Of a DNA stretch of 64,000 nt, positions 22,757-34,029 are shown piece after piece (position 1 is the stretch's first letter; each line of letters starts with the position of its first letter). The notes under the pieces were generated by a model, which worked only from the letters and a program-made list of their open reading frames with translations, did no database searches and had not been told where the DNA came from. The stretch is from Gnetum montanum (taxonomy: Eukaryota > Streptophyta > Gnetopsida > Gnetales > Gnetaceae), in contig MNCI01004314.1 of the NCBI GenBank assembly GCA_015680685.1, positions 1 to 64,000 of the forward strand, written 5' to 3'. The translations under genes were made by a program, and so were the position numbers.

Positions 22757-23869
22757 CTAACACTTTCCTATTTTGATGTAATAGCTTCATGACTCAAATG
22801 GGACCAAAAATAGGAAGTTGAAGTGGAAACTGTACCTGAAATCCCTCTAGAGGTAACAGAGGTGCCTCATCACATATATGATGAGGTAAGTAGATGTGCA
22901 CTACACTTAGCATGATCACTATGGGAGTGTAGAGCTATCAATGAGGACCTTTGGAAGTGAGTTTAGAAGCTTGAGAAGGAAAACGTGAATCATGTAGCTA
23001 AGCTAGAAGACTTGAGGTCATGGAATGAATTCATAATGGCTCATGAGAATTCTGATGTTATTTGGTGTATGGTTGTAATTAATTATGCTAGATATTGGTC
23101 GACCATACAACGCAAAAATGAGGCCACATGTAAAGTAATTGAACAATGTCTACAGATGGATCTCTTGGCATAAAAGAATCAAGATTGGAAAGATTATAGT
23201 GCTAAGGTATATGAATGGTGGTAGGCACAAAATAATCACAAACACATGTATAAGATGGAATGTGCCCCTTATTGTCAAAAGTACAAGGATGCATCTATAG
23301 AATGGCATGGTCATGAATTTTTCCTTGATGCGATCGGTGCTACTTGGGCCTATGATAAATTTGCAAAGAATCTACTGGTCAGTGAATCTCCCCAAAGCGA
23401 GATTACCATGCCTTCTAGGAAGGCCACCTCTACTACCTTTTCTCTAGGGGCACCCACATGGACAACTGTGGAGAAAGGAAAGATTTTAGTAGGCATTTAT
23501 TTAGAAGAAGAAGATTGGGCCAATTTGAGTGAGAAAGAAATTTTCCAATGCTTGGCATATGGTCTTGACAAAATATCACCAGACATGGATGTGGGCCCAT
23601 CTCAAGTTAGCCTAATTTTACTTTATCGCAATTTATTTCATGGTAGCTTTATGCATTGCCTCACTCTCTCATTGGATTATTGTTTTGGTCTTATTCTTTA
23701 TTTATGCAGGATCCAGTTGAGGATAGAAGACCTAGCAGGGAAGCAACTAAAGACATAGGAGAAGAACCATAGCCTTGATGTTCTACAGTTTTAAAATGTA
23801 ATCCCCATTATCGAGTGATGTTGCAACTTTGAGTGTGAACATGATTTTTGGACCATACATTTGCAATTT

Positions 23870-23875
23870 AATAAA
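23870..23875 (+). terminator. Polyadenylation signal candidate of G1
   Basis: AATAAA about 100 bases after the G1 stop codon (TAG, 23770-23772) and about 75 bases before the junction array begins. Confidence 0.45.
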
Positions 23876-23949
23876 AAGTAAAGTGCTTATTCCATTTCCT
23901 TTGCCTAATTTTTTGGCTAATATATTTAGGCCCCTTATGGCTCCCATGT

Positions 23950-24475
23950 TATAGTTTAAGGTAATTTCGGGCCGTAGTTAGTTTAAGGCAATTCTGAGCT
24001 ATAGCTAGTTTAAGGCCATTTTGGGCTATAGCTAGTTTAAGGCCATTTGGGTAGTTAACATGAAGAGTGGGATGCTAGTTTTAGGCCTTGGTGGGCCATG
24101 AGATAGTTTAAAGCCATATGGGCCATAGCTAGTTTAAGGCCATTTTGGGCCATTGCTATTTTAAGGCCATTTCGGGCCATTGTTAGTTTAAGGTCATTTC
24201 AAGCCATAGCTAGTTTAAGGCCATTTCAAGCCATTGCTAGTTTAGGGCCATTTCGAGCCATAGCTAGTTTAAGGCCATTTTGGACCATGGGTAATTTAAG
24301 CTTAGAGGAGGTTGCTAGTTTTAGGCCTTGGTAGGCTGTGTGATAGTTTAAGGTCATTCCGGGCCATGACTAGTTTAAGGCCATTTTAGGCCATGACTAG
24401 TTTAAGGCCATTTTGGGCTATAGCTAGTTTAAGGCCATTTTAGGCCATAGCTAGTTTAAGGCCATTTCAGGAAGC
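23950..24475. repeat. TTTAAGG-type junction array between protease and G1
   Basis: About nineteen units with consensus CTAGTTTAAGGCCATTTTGG then GCCATAG, period close to 27. A variant pair (CTAGTTTTAGGCCTTGG followed by a GATAGTTTAA unit) occurs at 24074 and again at 24314, giving a higher-order period of 240 (about nine units). It separates the 3' end of G1 from the 3' end of the protease reading frame on the other strand. Confidence 0.9.
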
Positions 24476-24589
24476 GGTGATATAACTAACATAAAAGGTA
24501 AACACAATAGAACATTGAAACCTATACAAATAATAGTATTTAGAACAAAAGAATCAAAAAAGTAAACTAGGGCGATGCCCTAATTGTGT

Positions 24590-25984
24590 AACTATTTCGT
24601 AACTTGATGTTGGTTAGGCAAGGCGTATGGCTTGGAGGATAAAAAGTGATATTCCACTAAGTCATCATCAGCTATTAAGAAAGGAAAATCTGCCCATATA
24701 GTTTGTTTTTGTGGATTGTTAGTTTTTTCAGGATTATTGGTGGAGCAACATTGGGTTTTGACGTGGATAGGTGACACACCTTCAAAGATTTGTATCTCTG
24801 ACCCCTGCTATGTGTTTATGTTGTTTATAGCCTAGTGGGAAACATCATTGTCAAAGGTCACCACTTCTGTACCTACATAAGGTAGATGGATCTCTTGATG
24901 TATTGGCAAAGAGACAGCCCTTAGCTGGGCTAACCGAAATCTTCCCAAGATCAAATTGAACCTAGGCATCTCTTCCACCATAATGAATTCTGTGCTAGTG
25001 GGGACTGATTCCCTACTACAAAGTTGGCAGTGATGGTCCCCTTAACTACAATGCATGTCTTATTGAAGGACTTTAGACAAGAAGTTATCATGGGCTTGAT
25101 CTAGTCTACTAGGCCTAGCGTGTTAATAATAGGGAATGGGATCACATTAGTTGTAGCTCTATCATCAATGTGCATCCTATGAATCTTGTACTGACCTACC
25201 TAAATTTTTATGAACATAGTGGCAGTGGTTACCTAACCCATTTCAAAATCAGCATTAATAGCTTCATCATGAAAAGTCAAGTGAGTTTCCCATGTTTCTT
25301 TAGCTGTAGATGAAAGCATAATAACATGAATGGTTGTTTCCTCTATGGGCATGTCTTCTTTAACAGGTATAGATGCCAACATTCGAATCAAGGCTTCGTG
25401 GTGCACTATGGAGGTCATTATTAAATCATACAAGCTTAATATTGTATTTTTTATTTTAAATCTTGTTTAACTTATGGAAGGGTGTCTAGAAATTCTTGTC
25501 CAACACCCAATAGTTTTTTAGTTTTTACTTCCTCCATGTGCCCTGAGAGACAAATTCCTTGGAGAAAAGAGGACTTGGCTTTTGGTTGAGCTACAGGATT
25601 TTAAGCCTTAGTAGTTGCTTGTTATGAATGAATTTCTATTTTATCTTTAAATTGTGAGGCCATGGGAATCACCGATAAATGGATGGGATTAGGGAGGCCT
25701 AGTGCAGTACATTCTCTAGTCATCTTATCCACTAGGTACTCATCATGTTTTCTTAGGTGAGGAGGTTGTGACGTAGTTCCAACCACTAGACCCTAAGCAG
25801 GTGGTGAGTTTTTATGCTTTGATGCCCTTATAAAAAAAGGTTCCTACATTGTTGCAATAGCATGTTGAGGGGCCTTAATTAGAAAAGGTGTGACAGGCCC
25901 TTGCAGCCATATCTTAATGACAAAAGGAGGTTGTTGCCTAGATGTCATTAAAGCTATAGTATCTTGAGAAGGTGCATGGACCAC
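24590..25984 (-). pseudogene. Protease region of Tat-like element A
   Basis: Minus strand. A Pro-rich linker with P-x-F-[VL]-I-[KR]-x repeats comes first. An open piece at 25433-25233 (YDLIMTSIVHHEALIRML, conserved in B1 and B2) follows, then the retropepsin-like core IHRMHIDDRATTNVIPFPI. The family site is D-[DG]-G-[AS]; here it reads DDRA, so the essential Gly is Arg. The frame ends at 24592 with TIWADFPFLIADDDLVEYH, which aligns with the conserved C-terminus in B2 (WAELPFNVISDGDAEYRIIP). It would cleave the polyprotein. Stops and frameshifts are present. Confidence 0.7.
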
Positions 25985-27739
25985 AAACTACTTATGTGTA
26001 GATTCTATGTTGTCATCAACACTAATAACATTAATAGTGTAGCTTGTATTATTAGCATTCAACGGGTCTTTGTAGACATTCATTGACTGGTTTTCTAGCC
26101 AGATAGGACTAGTTTTGTTGAGAACTAGTTTACCTTGATCAATCATATGTGGGATATCATCTTTCAATGCTAGGCAATAGTCGATGTCATTATTGCACAA
26201 CTAGTGATAGTTATAGAATCATTTGACCCTAAAAGTTTTAGGCACAAGAGACTTGTTAGGCATGGCTACAGAGGGGTCTTGAAGGATTTCACAATACCTC
26301 TTGTGACACTCATGGGCCTCCTCTGACATTTTCTTAAATTGAATGCACCTAGCATTCATCAGTTGGTCTAATAGCTTTGATAGCTTAATCGGAAATGGGA
26401 TGTATTTAGAGCAATCCTTACACTCAAAATTTGCCCTTGGTAGAGTTTGTGCCATGGCCATTGGTGCTGCAGGTTGGCTAACCCCTGTGTTGCTAGAGCT
26501 GGATGCTTTGGTAGTTATGGTTATGGTTTTAGGTGCTTTGGTAGGTTGTTTGTTGTTGGAATTGGTTTCATTTTCCACAGTGGCCACAATGGCCTTTCCC
26601 TTTTCCTTCTCTTTCTTTGCATGCACATTTTTGTAAGTTAGGTAAGCTGGGTCTTTACTTGCTTCTACTGCATCTTGTATACTTTTTGTTTGCAGGAAAG
26701 CTTGGCTAATGGAATGTGGCACTAAGTAATATAACTTAGATTTAATGAAATCATTTACAACACCTTTAAAAATAGCAAGTAAATGCAATTTGATAATTGG
26801 TTAATGGATTTAATTTAAATAGCACTCCAACATTGTATAAATTTTTGAATGGGTTCTAATGGTTCTTGCTTAATATTCATTAGTTAATCTAAGGTAACTT
26901 TTGACTTCAAGTTATACTTGAAGCGAGTTACAAATTGGCTCAAAAATTCTTCTAATGTTGAAATTGATGCACAAGGAAGCATGCGATACCAATCCAAAGC
27001 CTTACTAGCCAATGACATGGAGAAAACATGAATGATTGCATGTGGCCATGATTGTAATAATAGGGACTTAGATCTAAAAGGAATGAGATGGGCATTTGGA
27101 TTTCCCTCTTTGTTGTATTTTGCAAATTGGGGGAGTTGTACCTTAGGAGGAAATGTAAGTGAAGGAACAACTATGCTAACTAGGTCATCCTGATAAAAGT
27201 TTATGACTAGGACTATTTTAGAAGTAGTAGTTTTAAGCCACTTGACTTCATCAGTGAGGGTCTGAATAAGCTGGAGGACTTGGTCCGGTGTTACAGTAGG
27301 TTGTGTAAGTTGAACTACTAGTGGCATCGCTGGAGTAGTCATCATTGGTGGTGTCATTGGTGGAACTGAGTCCTAGTGGGGGAGCTATTGGAATAGCTCC
27401 CAGTAGTGGGGCTAGTTGAGTGGCCCACAATCCTATGGGTGGTGCCACTGGAGTGACAACCATTTGTGGTGTCGAGGGAATTGTCACCTGCCTCATTGAT
27501 AAAGCAACCCATAGCCCTGTGGTTGGTTGTGGCATGTGAAAAACTTGATATGTCTGGGGCTGCACATACTGTGGTGTCTGTGATAGTTGGACAGTAGGGA
27601 ATGACATCGGTGCCCACCACACAGTTGAGGTTGGGACTGCTGCTGGCGGTGGAATTGATGTAGAGGAGATAATAGATGTAGGATCCATTTGTAGTTGTGT
27701 TGTAGACATGGTATGTACATATGGTAATATAGGCATCAT
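25985..27739 (-). pseudogene. gag: Gag of Tat-like element A
   Basis: Minus strand, spread over three frames. The N-terminal part at 27739-27251 is Pro/Thr/Gln-rich. The Gag core at 27357-26884 has KALDWYRMLPCASISTLEEF and FVTRFKYNLKSKVTLD. The next part at 26788-26219 has VNDFIKSKLYYL and LSKLLDQLM. It ends at 26200-25988 with the zinc-knuckle-like stretch CNNDIDYCLALKDDIPHMID, in which the usual C-x2-H start reads YNYH. The pattern and order match B1 and B2 Gag closely. Gag packages genomic RNA. At least two frameshifts and several stops. Confidence 0.8.
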
Positions 27740-27809
27740 AGGTTGAGAAATATATATATACTACAAAGGAATACTAAAAGGAAAGGAATCTGAAGGCCCT
27801 ACATGTTGT

Positions 27810-27947
27810 TGAGTTAACAACATTTGATGACTACCTACAACCAAGGAAGGTTTGGGCTATAAAAGTATTGTCACTATTGCCAAAGAAGCGAAGGATTATA
27901 ACTATTGTGAATATAACACAAGAGTGGTCTATGAAGTTGTTGGGTAA
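27810..27947. other. Extra segment between LTR and leader of element A
   Basis: In D the LTR end is followed at once by the primer-binding site. In A the LTR border (27948) is followed, reading down, by about 138 bases unlike D. After these a fragment resembling the D leader begins (GGCCCTACATG near 27794). The segment starts with a perfect small palindrome (GTTGTT..AACAAC, near 27807-27823). It may be a small insertion that destroyed the primer-binding site. Confidence 0.35.
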
Positions 27948-29490
27948 TGTAGTGACCAAAAACGTCGGTGGTTGGGAGAACACCAGGGGTCGACGGATGC
28001 TACAGTTCCAACCCCGTATCTGCGGGAGGGCGATGCTAGGTGTGTGCAGACACGGGGTGCGCTGAACGGTCTGGTTGATTAGACAGGGACTTACATCAGC
28101 ATAAATATAGCCTTTTGCAATGTAAATAATGAAAAATGTGGGGTAATGCTTACGAGTAGATAAAGCGAGGGAGAAACTGTACAAAAATTCAATAGTAATG
28201 CGAAATAATGCTTAAAGATGAATAAGACAAAAATGCGACAATAATATGAAATGATGCTTAAAGGTAAATAAAATAGAAATGCGATAGTAATACGAAATGA
28301 TGCTTAAAGGTAAATAAGATAGAAAATAATGCAAGGAAGCTAGATAGTAAATAAGGGGTAAAGTAAAGTATGGTTAGAAACATGCACCACTCCAAAGCTA
28401 CAAATTCATCTTGTCAAGGTGGATACAATCAGCTGCACAGTGTGATGGAGTGTAAACATCCCGAGAGTAACCGAGGAGTGCTTAAAAAAAGAAATAGCTA
28501 TGTGCTTGGATATGGAATTCACATACAAACAATTCAGGGCTCTACCAAGGTGGTAGAATGGAGATAGGGACCTTACGCCAGCTGGGAGAGACTCTCTGTT
28601 TACAGTGTTAAACAGATGACTTTGATTATTACAACATCGGTAAGGAGAGGGATCTTTATTTTAGAATTCCAAAGTTCCCACTACTTGGAAGTTTTTTGCT
28701 TCCAGAAGTACGCAAACTCTTTTGAAATTGCCAACTTTATAGATTGTTGGCTTTTTGCCAAATTGCGGGTATCTTTTTTTAGCAAAAAATTATGAACTCG
28801 TTGTATCCTGTTTGCTAGGATATTTATAGGGCTGAAGGTAAGCAAAAAGGGGCCATTTGAATGCTACATGTCGTAGGCTTGTGTTACCTTACTGGCATTA
28901 CTTGAGCCATCTATGATCATTGGGCTTACAAGACTATTGCGATGCAAGCCTTCCATGCAATAACTACGATCCTACTACGCTGCAACTACGTCATCAGTGT
29001 CTAGAGACATGTGTCAATGGTTCAATTGAGTGGACTACATTGATGTCACATAACCACTCGTATGCTGCGCTATGCTTTGTGATGTGGCTTTCTTGGCAGG
29101 GTGTAGCACCTTGCCGTGCGTCCTGCCATATGTCACATACTCACTATGCTATGCTACATCATGTAGCATAGCAACTGGTCTTAATCATGACAGTTTTTCT
29201 AATTTGACCCATTCTGCTACGATGCCAATTTTGTGAACTTTGCTGATTCTGTGTTTCGAACTGCCTTCTGTCTGTTCCATAGGATTTCTATGCCTTGCCG
29301 CGCCATGTAGCTCAGCATAACATAGTAGCAAACATGGTCCTCCACTTTCTAACGAAAAGGGAAATCACTGCAGAACTCAAAATTGGGCAAGGGGAGTGGG
29401 TAGTGAAGTCGTTGCTATGCTATGCTATGTGACATTGCATAGCATAGCACTTTGTTAGTCAATATTTTTTTGGAGCTTGCTACACTGTGT
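27948..29490 (-). mobile_element. 5' LTR of Tat-like element A, truncated
   Basis: Minus strand. The inner end (TGTAGTGACC at 27948) matches the LTR ends at 40284 and 51986. The minus-strand TATA is at 28821-28828. U3 carries the GCTATGCTATGC hairpin words (29415-29451) shared with the LTRs of C and D. Similarity stops at about 29490 (after TTGCTACACTGTGTGACATTG), before the expected TGAAACACC start, so the outer part of U3 has been lost or displaced. Target-site duplication can therefore not be checked. Confidence 0.75.
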
Positions 29491-30728
29491 GACATTGCAT
29501 GTAGATGTTGTAGGTTAGTATGTTGCATTAGTTATATTTATGTATATATTTTTATTCTTATATGTTTTTTTCCTATTATGTCATATTGTTAATTAGCTAA
29601 TGATGTGTTATTCATGCTAATGTGCTATATGTGTTAATTGCAAAGAAGGAGAGAGGATTGTAGGACATGAAAGGAAAATGTAGTTGTGAAGAACATAAAA
29701 ACAAAGAGGAATACAACAAGAAGGAGTGTGGCTAAGAAGGGAGAGAAGATTGTGGTTTCTACAAGAGATAGTAAGAAGAAAGAAATCAAGGGAGGCATGG
29801 CAATCTAATATTTTGATAATTCCTCCTAGTAAGCAAGATATCTAAGAAAGGAGATAAAATGATCCATCTTTGTTATGTTTGATAATGGCTAGCAAGGGAT
29901 GATTTTCACAAAATTTCCTCTTCTTGCTTGTTTAGCCACCTTCACAATGCTTGTATGAAAATATCAAGATTTTTGTTGTAAGCTTAGATTTTTTTTGAAA
30001 TCCTTTATTATCCTTTTTTTGGATCTTTCTGCCTATCCTCTTTACTCTCAAACCTAAATGACTTGGATGAGATTTGTTTCTGTAATGATTTAGAAACATC
30101 CATAACAATTAGGGGCATTTTTGACAAAGGATTTCCAATAGGGGCTATGGAACCTTAATATGAGGATTGGTATCGTCAGCAAAAATTTAGAGTATCCTTA
30201 GGCCCATCAATAATTGTGAATGTTTTAAAATTGTTGAATTTTTGGATTTTGGTTGGAATTTGGTTGATGAACCCTCCCCTTTTCAATGCATAAATCTTGG
30301 ACCTAAATCTTGAATTATACCTTTTTTCCTATACCTTCTCAAGTTTGATTTTGATATCTTTCTATAAGTTGATGGAGTGGGTGAAAACCTAGGATGTTAA
30401 TTTATGGTTGTGATCTTTCTATTCTCTACTATTGAACATATGAATTTTCTAATTAAATGATTACTAGTAAAATGGTTACAAGAGTTAAATTTAGATCTTG
30501 TTTTTGTATGTGGATGGAAATTATAAAATATTAGTATATGATTGAAAAAATATGAGATTATTAATTTATCTACTTTTGTGGTCATTTATTTGGTTTTCAA
30601 ATATGCAAGTGATCCTGATTAAATATTTCTTTTTAACTTGAATAATAATAAGTTTGATTTTTTTAATCTAATGAATCTTGCACATATATTTTACTATGTC
30701 TATTTCTTTTTAAAATTATCTCTTAATT
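29491..30728. other. Unassigned AT-rich sequence left of the gap
   Basis: No coding trace and no match to other parts of the window. A purine-rich stretch at 29640-29790 (GAAGGAGAGAGGATTG and similar) is the only compositional feature. It could be part of another element's LTR or leader that truncated the 5' LTR of A. The right side disappears into the assembly gap. Confidence 0.4.
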
Positions 30729-31006
30729 NNNNNNNNNNNNNNNNNNNNNNNNNNNNNNNNNNNNNNNNNNNNNNNNNNNNNNNNNNNNNNNNNNNNNNNN
30801 NNNNNNNNNNNNNNNNNNNNNNNNNNNNNNNNNNNNNNNNNNNNNNNNNNNNNNNNNNNNNNNNNNNNNNNNNNNNNNNNNNNNNNNNNNNNNNNNNNNN
30901 NNNNNNNNNNNNNNNNNNNNNNNNNNNNNNNNNNNNNNNNNNNNNNNNNNNNNNNNNNNNNNNNNNNNNNNNNNNNNNNNNNNNNNNNNNNNNNNNNNNN
31001 NNNNNN
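30729..31006. other. Assembly gap (278 N)
   Basis: Run of 278 unknown bases. Frames that cross it are meaningless. On its right side a pol fragment starts abruptly in the middle of RNase H, so the gap hides a junction. Confidence 0.98.
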
Positions 31007-32193
31007 TAGTCCATGAGGTGAAATAAAATGATGTGGAAAAGCACTACCTCATCCTAGTTTTCTCACTTAAGAAGTGGAGGCATTATCTCTTTTGTAGTTA
31101 AGTTAATATCATTTGCAAGAAAAATGTACTTAGAGTCATAAGAACAAATATCTACAAAAGTAGTTACATTGCATGGTGGACAGTAATAATAGTGGAGCTT
31201 GACCTACATTATGTTGCACAAGCCTTAACAAAAGGTTAATCTATAGCTGCATAACTTATGATTTTGCTAGTTGATGATCAAGCCACTATAGACCCTGAAT
31301 TTCTAGAGAAGCATGTTAGTAGTGTTAGCCAAGTACCCCACAACTATGAGGCACTCCTACATTTTGATGGAGCTTTAACCTCTCAAGGGGGTAGTGCTAT
31401 TACCATCATCATGTTTCCCTCCTAGGAGATCTAACCCTTTGCGTATCATTTTGCATTTCCTTATACTAACAACATGGCAGAGTAAGAAGATATCCTCCAA
31501 GGTATCCTTGCAACATGTGACCTAGGGATCCAACACATGGTGATCCGAGGTGACTCACATCTAGTGGTCAACCAAGTGACAAAGGTTTACACCTACAAGG
31601 CATAACATCTACAACCTTACTATGACCTGGCAAAGCATCTACTTCAACACTTTGCAACTATTGATGTCCAACATATCCCCCAAAATAAAAATTCCATTGT
31701 CGATGCACTAGAAATGTTAGCCCTTAGCATCACACATAACATGTTTCATGCATTGCCTACCTTGGTGGTAGATTGCATTGTGCCTAGCACCCACATCACC
31801 AATGTTCCATCCATAGCCATAGTAAGTACAACCCATGTAAGAGAGTGGTACAATGACATCAAGATGTATCTTCTATAGGGTGAGCATCCACAACATTTGA
31901 CTACTACCCAAAAAGACACAGTACATAAACATTCATGGTAGCACATCATTGTAGGTAATAACACATATACTGCTAAGTTGCATAAGAAATAGTGAAGAAA
32001 AAATGATTGTTAAGCAAGTCCATGAGGGATGAAGCAGAGGTCACATACCACCTAGGATAATGGCAACAAAAATTAGATGGCTAGGCTATTATTGGCCTTA
32101 TATGGAGAGTAATTATGTCTCGAAGGTCAAAACATGTGACATTTTTCAATGGCATGACAACTTAATGTACATGCCACAAACTAAATTGTATAT
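31007..32193 (+). pseudogene. Fragment E: RNase H and integrase N-terminus of a Tat-like element
   Basis: Plus strand. It starts with VFSLKKWRHYLF and LHYVAQALTKG (end of the RT-linked RNase H). The archaeal-type RNase H follows: LLHFDGALTSQGGSA, YTNNMAE, IRGDSHLVVNQV. Next comes GHIPPRIMATKIRWLGYYW and KTCDIFQWH, the integrase zinc finger with its second Cys changed to Phe. Similarity to the integrases of A and C stops exactly at 32193, where the B1 LTR begins (TGAAACA). E is therefore the outermost visible layer of the nest. Many CAG-to-TAG-like stops. Confidence 0.75.
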
Positions 32194-33875
32194 TGAAACA
32201 TCACTAATTTTGGCCTAGCACTTTCAAAGTTTCAGGATGAAAAATTTGACTAAGGCACGGAGCTCACGCCCAGCTTGCTCAAGTTGTCAAGCTAGCTTGC
32301 GCTCAGTATGAGGAACTCAAAATGGCATCAGAATTAAGTCAAAGGTGGCTCAATCTGAGGGTATAAGGCATTCTCAAGGGTCACTATTGTTCCTAGCTTG
32401 AAGTTCAAAGTTTCAATGTCCAGAGACTCAATTTTTAGTCAAAAAAGTACAAATTTTCACACTCACACTGTCACTCATGCTAAGGTCACATTGCCAGTGT
32501 GAGTGTAGCGTGAGTAACTTTTAGAGCCAAAAATTGAGTCAAAATGATCTAATTCCTAGGTTTTAAGTCATCCTCAAAGCACATCCTTGACAACTTCAGG
32601 TCCCAAACTTTAGAATGCTAGATTTCAGCTCAAAATTGCAAGTTTTTGTAGCTCACGCTACAGGTCACACCGTGGTCATGCTACACTCACGCAGGTAGCG
32701 TGAGTCCAGCATGAGCTTCCATAAATGGCTCAAAACAAGGCACTTTTAGGCTCAATTTGTTAATATTAGTCAGGGTAATCACAACACTTCAAGAATCAAG
32801 CTTCAAAATTCAGATTTTGGTTCAAAATTTTTCATTTTACCTCACTCATGCTGAGGTCACACTGGGATCACACTCGCAGCATGAGTGCAGCGTGAGTGTA
32901 GCATGAGTGCAGCATGTGCATGCTGAGGACATGTCGAGACAAAATCTACTCACACTGAAAGTTCTTGTCAAGCAAAGATGCCTCAAACAGCCATGAAACC
33001 ACTCAAATCAACATCCTGCAGTAGTCAAGTCAGAGATCCAGAAGTTTCAAATGTGCCAGAGCCAATTTCTCTTATTGTACATTATCATTTCATTTTAAAT
33101 TTTCTTTTGTGAGCTTGTCAAGTTCTTACGCTCTAAATTGTATGTGCTTTCATGAGTGTAAGCTAGCTTGAGCAAGTTATCATAGGCTTTAAGATACAAT
33201 GCGCTTGGTCAAGAACGTAGCTTGCCTACACACGTCCAACTCACACATAGCTGTCCATCAGACATGTGTCACATGATCCGTTTTCTTCTCAATTCTCAGC
33301 CTTTGATTCTATTCATGAATTCTGTGCCCGAACCTGGCCAAACCCAATAAATACCCTATTAATTCACATAAATGGGATGGGCAATTTTGAAGGTTGATGG
33401 CTTAGGAAACTCAAACTAGCAATCTTTGGACGCTCGGACACACCTGACTCCTAGCATCCAAGCACTTCTAAAACACATCACATCACCCCAGGGCTTGGTG
33501 CTTGACCTGCTACCCACACAAGCAACTATGCTTTGACCGGTGCACATCTTTCTTAAGCAATATAATACAATTCATTTTTCCAACCATTATATTGTTTACT
33601 CTATTTTACATTTAGTTTATGTTCTTTTTGAAATACCAATTCTACATACGTTTCTATTTACATTTTGAACATTAGTTACGATAACCCCAGCATAGAACAT
33701 ATTTTATGCCCAGAGAAGTCCTTGGTTGATTTGCGTGAAGACCATCCAAAGCACTCTGCCTTCGTTTTCTTTTCTTGCTTGCCCTCGGGAAAAGGCAGAG
33801 TCAGCTGTGTCTATCCAATGATCTTTTGGTGTTTGTTTTCCTTCCAGCTTTACATCAACGATTTAGGTCAGTACA
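32194..33875 (+). mobile_element. 5' LTR of Tat-like element B1
   Basis: It starts TGAAACATCACT inside the integrase of E and ends ..GTACA six bases before the primer-binding site. The TATA-like box reads CAATAAATACCC (33345-33356). U3 is filled with variants of CTCACGCT and GAGTGCAGCGTGAG (32240-32935), in both orientations, for example GCAGCATGAGTGCAGCGTGA at 32875-32895. The first 5-base flank is TATAT; the partner flank lies outside the window. Confidence 0.75.
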
Positions 33876-33881
33876 GTAAAT

Positions 33882-33900
33882 TGGCGCTAGAAGGAGGGCC
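33882..33900 (+). promoter_or_regulatory. Primer-binding site of B1
   Basis: TGGCGCTAGAAGGAGGGCC, six bases after the LTR end. D (51993) and B2 (53700) have the same site with one or two changes. It starts with TGG as needed to pair with a tRNA 3' CCA end. The tRNA was not identified. Confidence 0.75.
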
Positions 33901-34029
33901 TGACTTGTTTGTTGTCAAAATGTTGATCATGTTACCTATCCAAACACTACACAGACTAAGTTTTGAAACTAAAGGCTAGCTTATCTAGCTATCTTACATA
34001 CGCTAGCTTGACTTACCCATCCTTCCCAC

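Larger units (their letters stand above)
18964..23772 (+). pseudogene. Antisense gene G1 (FCP1/NIF-like pseudophosphatase fusion) in element A
   Basis: Plus strand, opposite to element A. Exon model from splice signals and comparison with G2 and G3: 18964-19060, 20088-20537, about 20623-20895, about 20989-22043, 22145 to about 22435, about 22514-22657, 22785 to about 23590, 23710-23772. Exons 2-3 encode the HAD-like part: ILIVVELVGVLC, EFLEFLLCHFSVMVW, KYNTLFIACHMGTFF, LAQMALQEFSFVENV. In FCP1-like phosphatases these sites are hhhhD.(D/N), FL.F....F.V..WSS and NTLLLDDSP. The nucleophile Asp is Glu, and the DD pair is absent. Exon 4 holds a decayed ~300-residue unknown domain. Exon 5 is Glu-rich. 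Exon 7 is helical and heptad-like and ends with GAPTWTTVEKGKILVGI, conserved in G3 and G4. Several stops. The HAD assignment is by motif reading only. Confidence 0.6.

Noticed and set aside
23950-24475. Regular 27-bp repeats that could be read as a CRISPR array
   Set aside because: The units are contiguous and degenerate with no unique spacers, and the context is a plant retrotransposon. Treated as a satellite-like junction array.
30140-30200. TGGTATCGTCAGC as a primer-binding site
   Set aside because: Resembles the copia-type TGGTATCAGAGC only in part, and no LTR end is visible before it.
30638-31044. ORFs across the N run
   Set aside because: Open only because the bases are unknown.
32189-32193. 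TATAT as target-site duplication of B1
   Set aside because: Only one flank is in the window and the word is low complexity; cannot be claimed.
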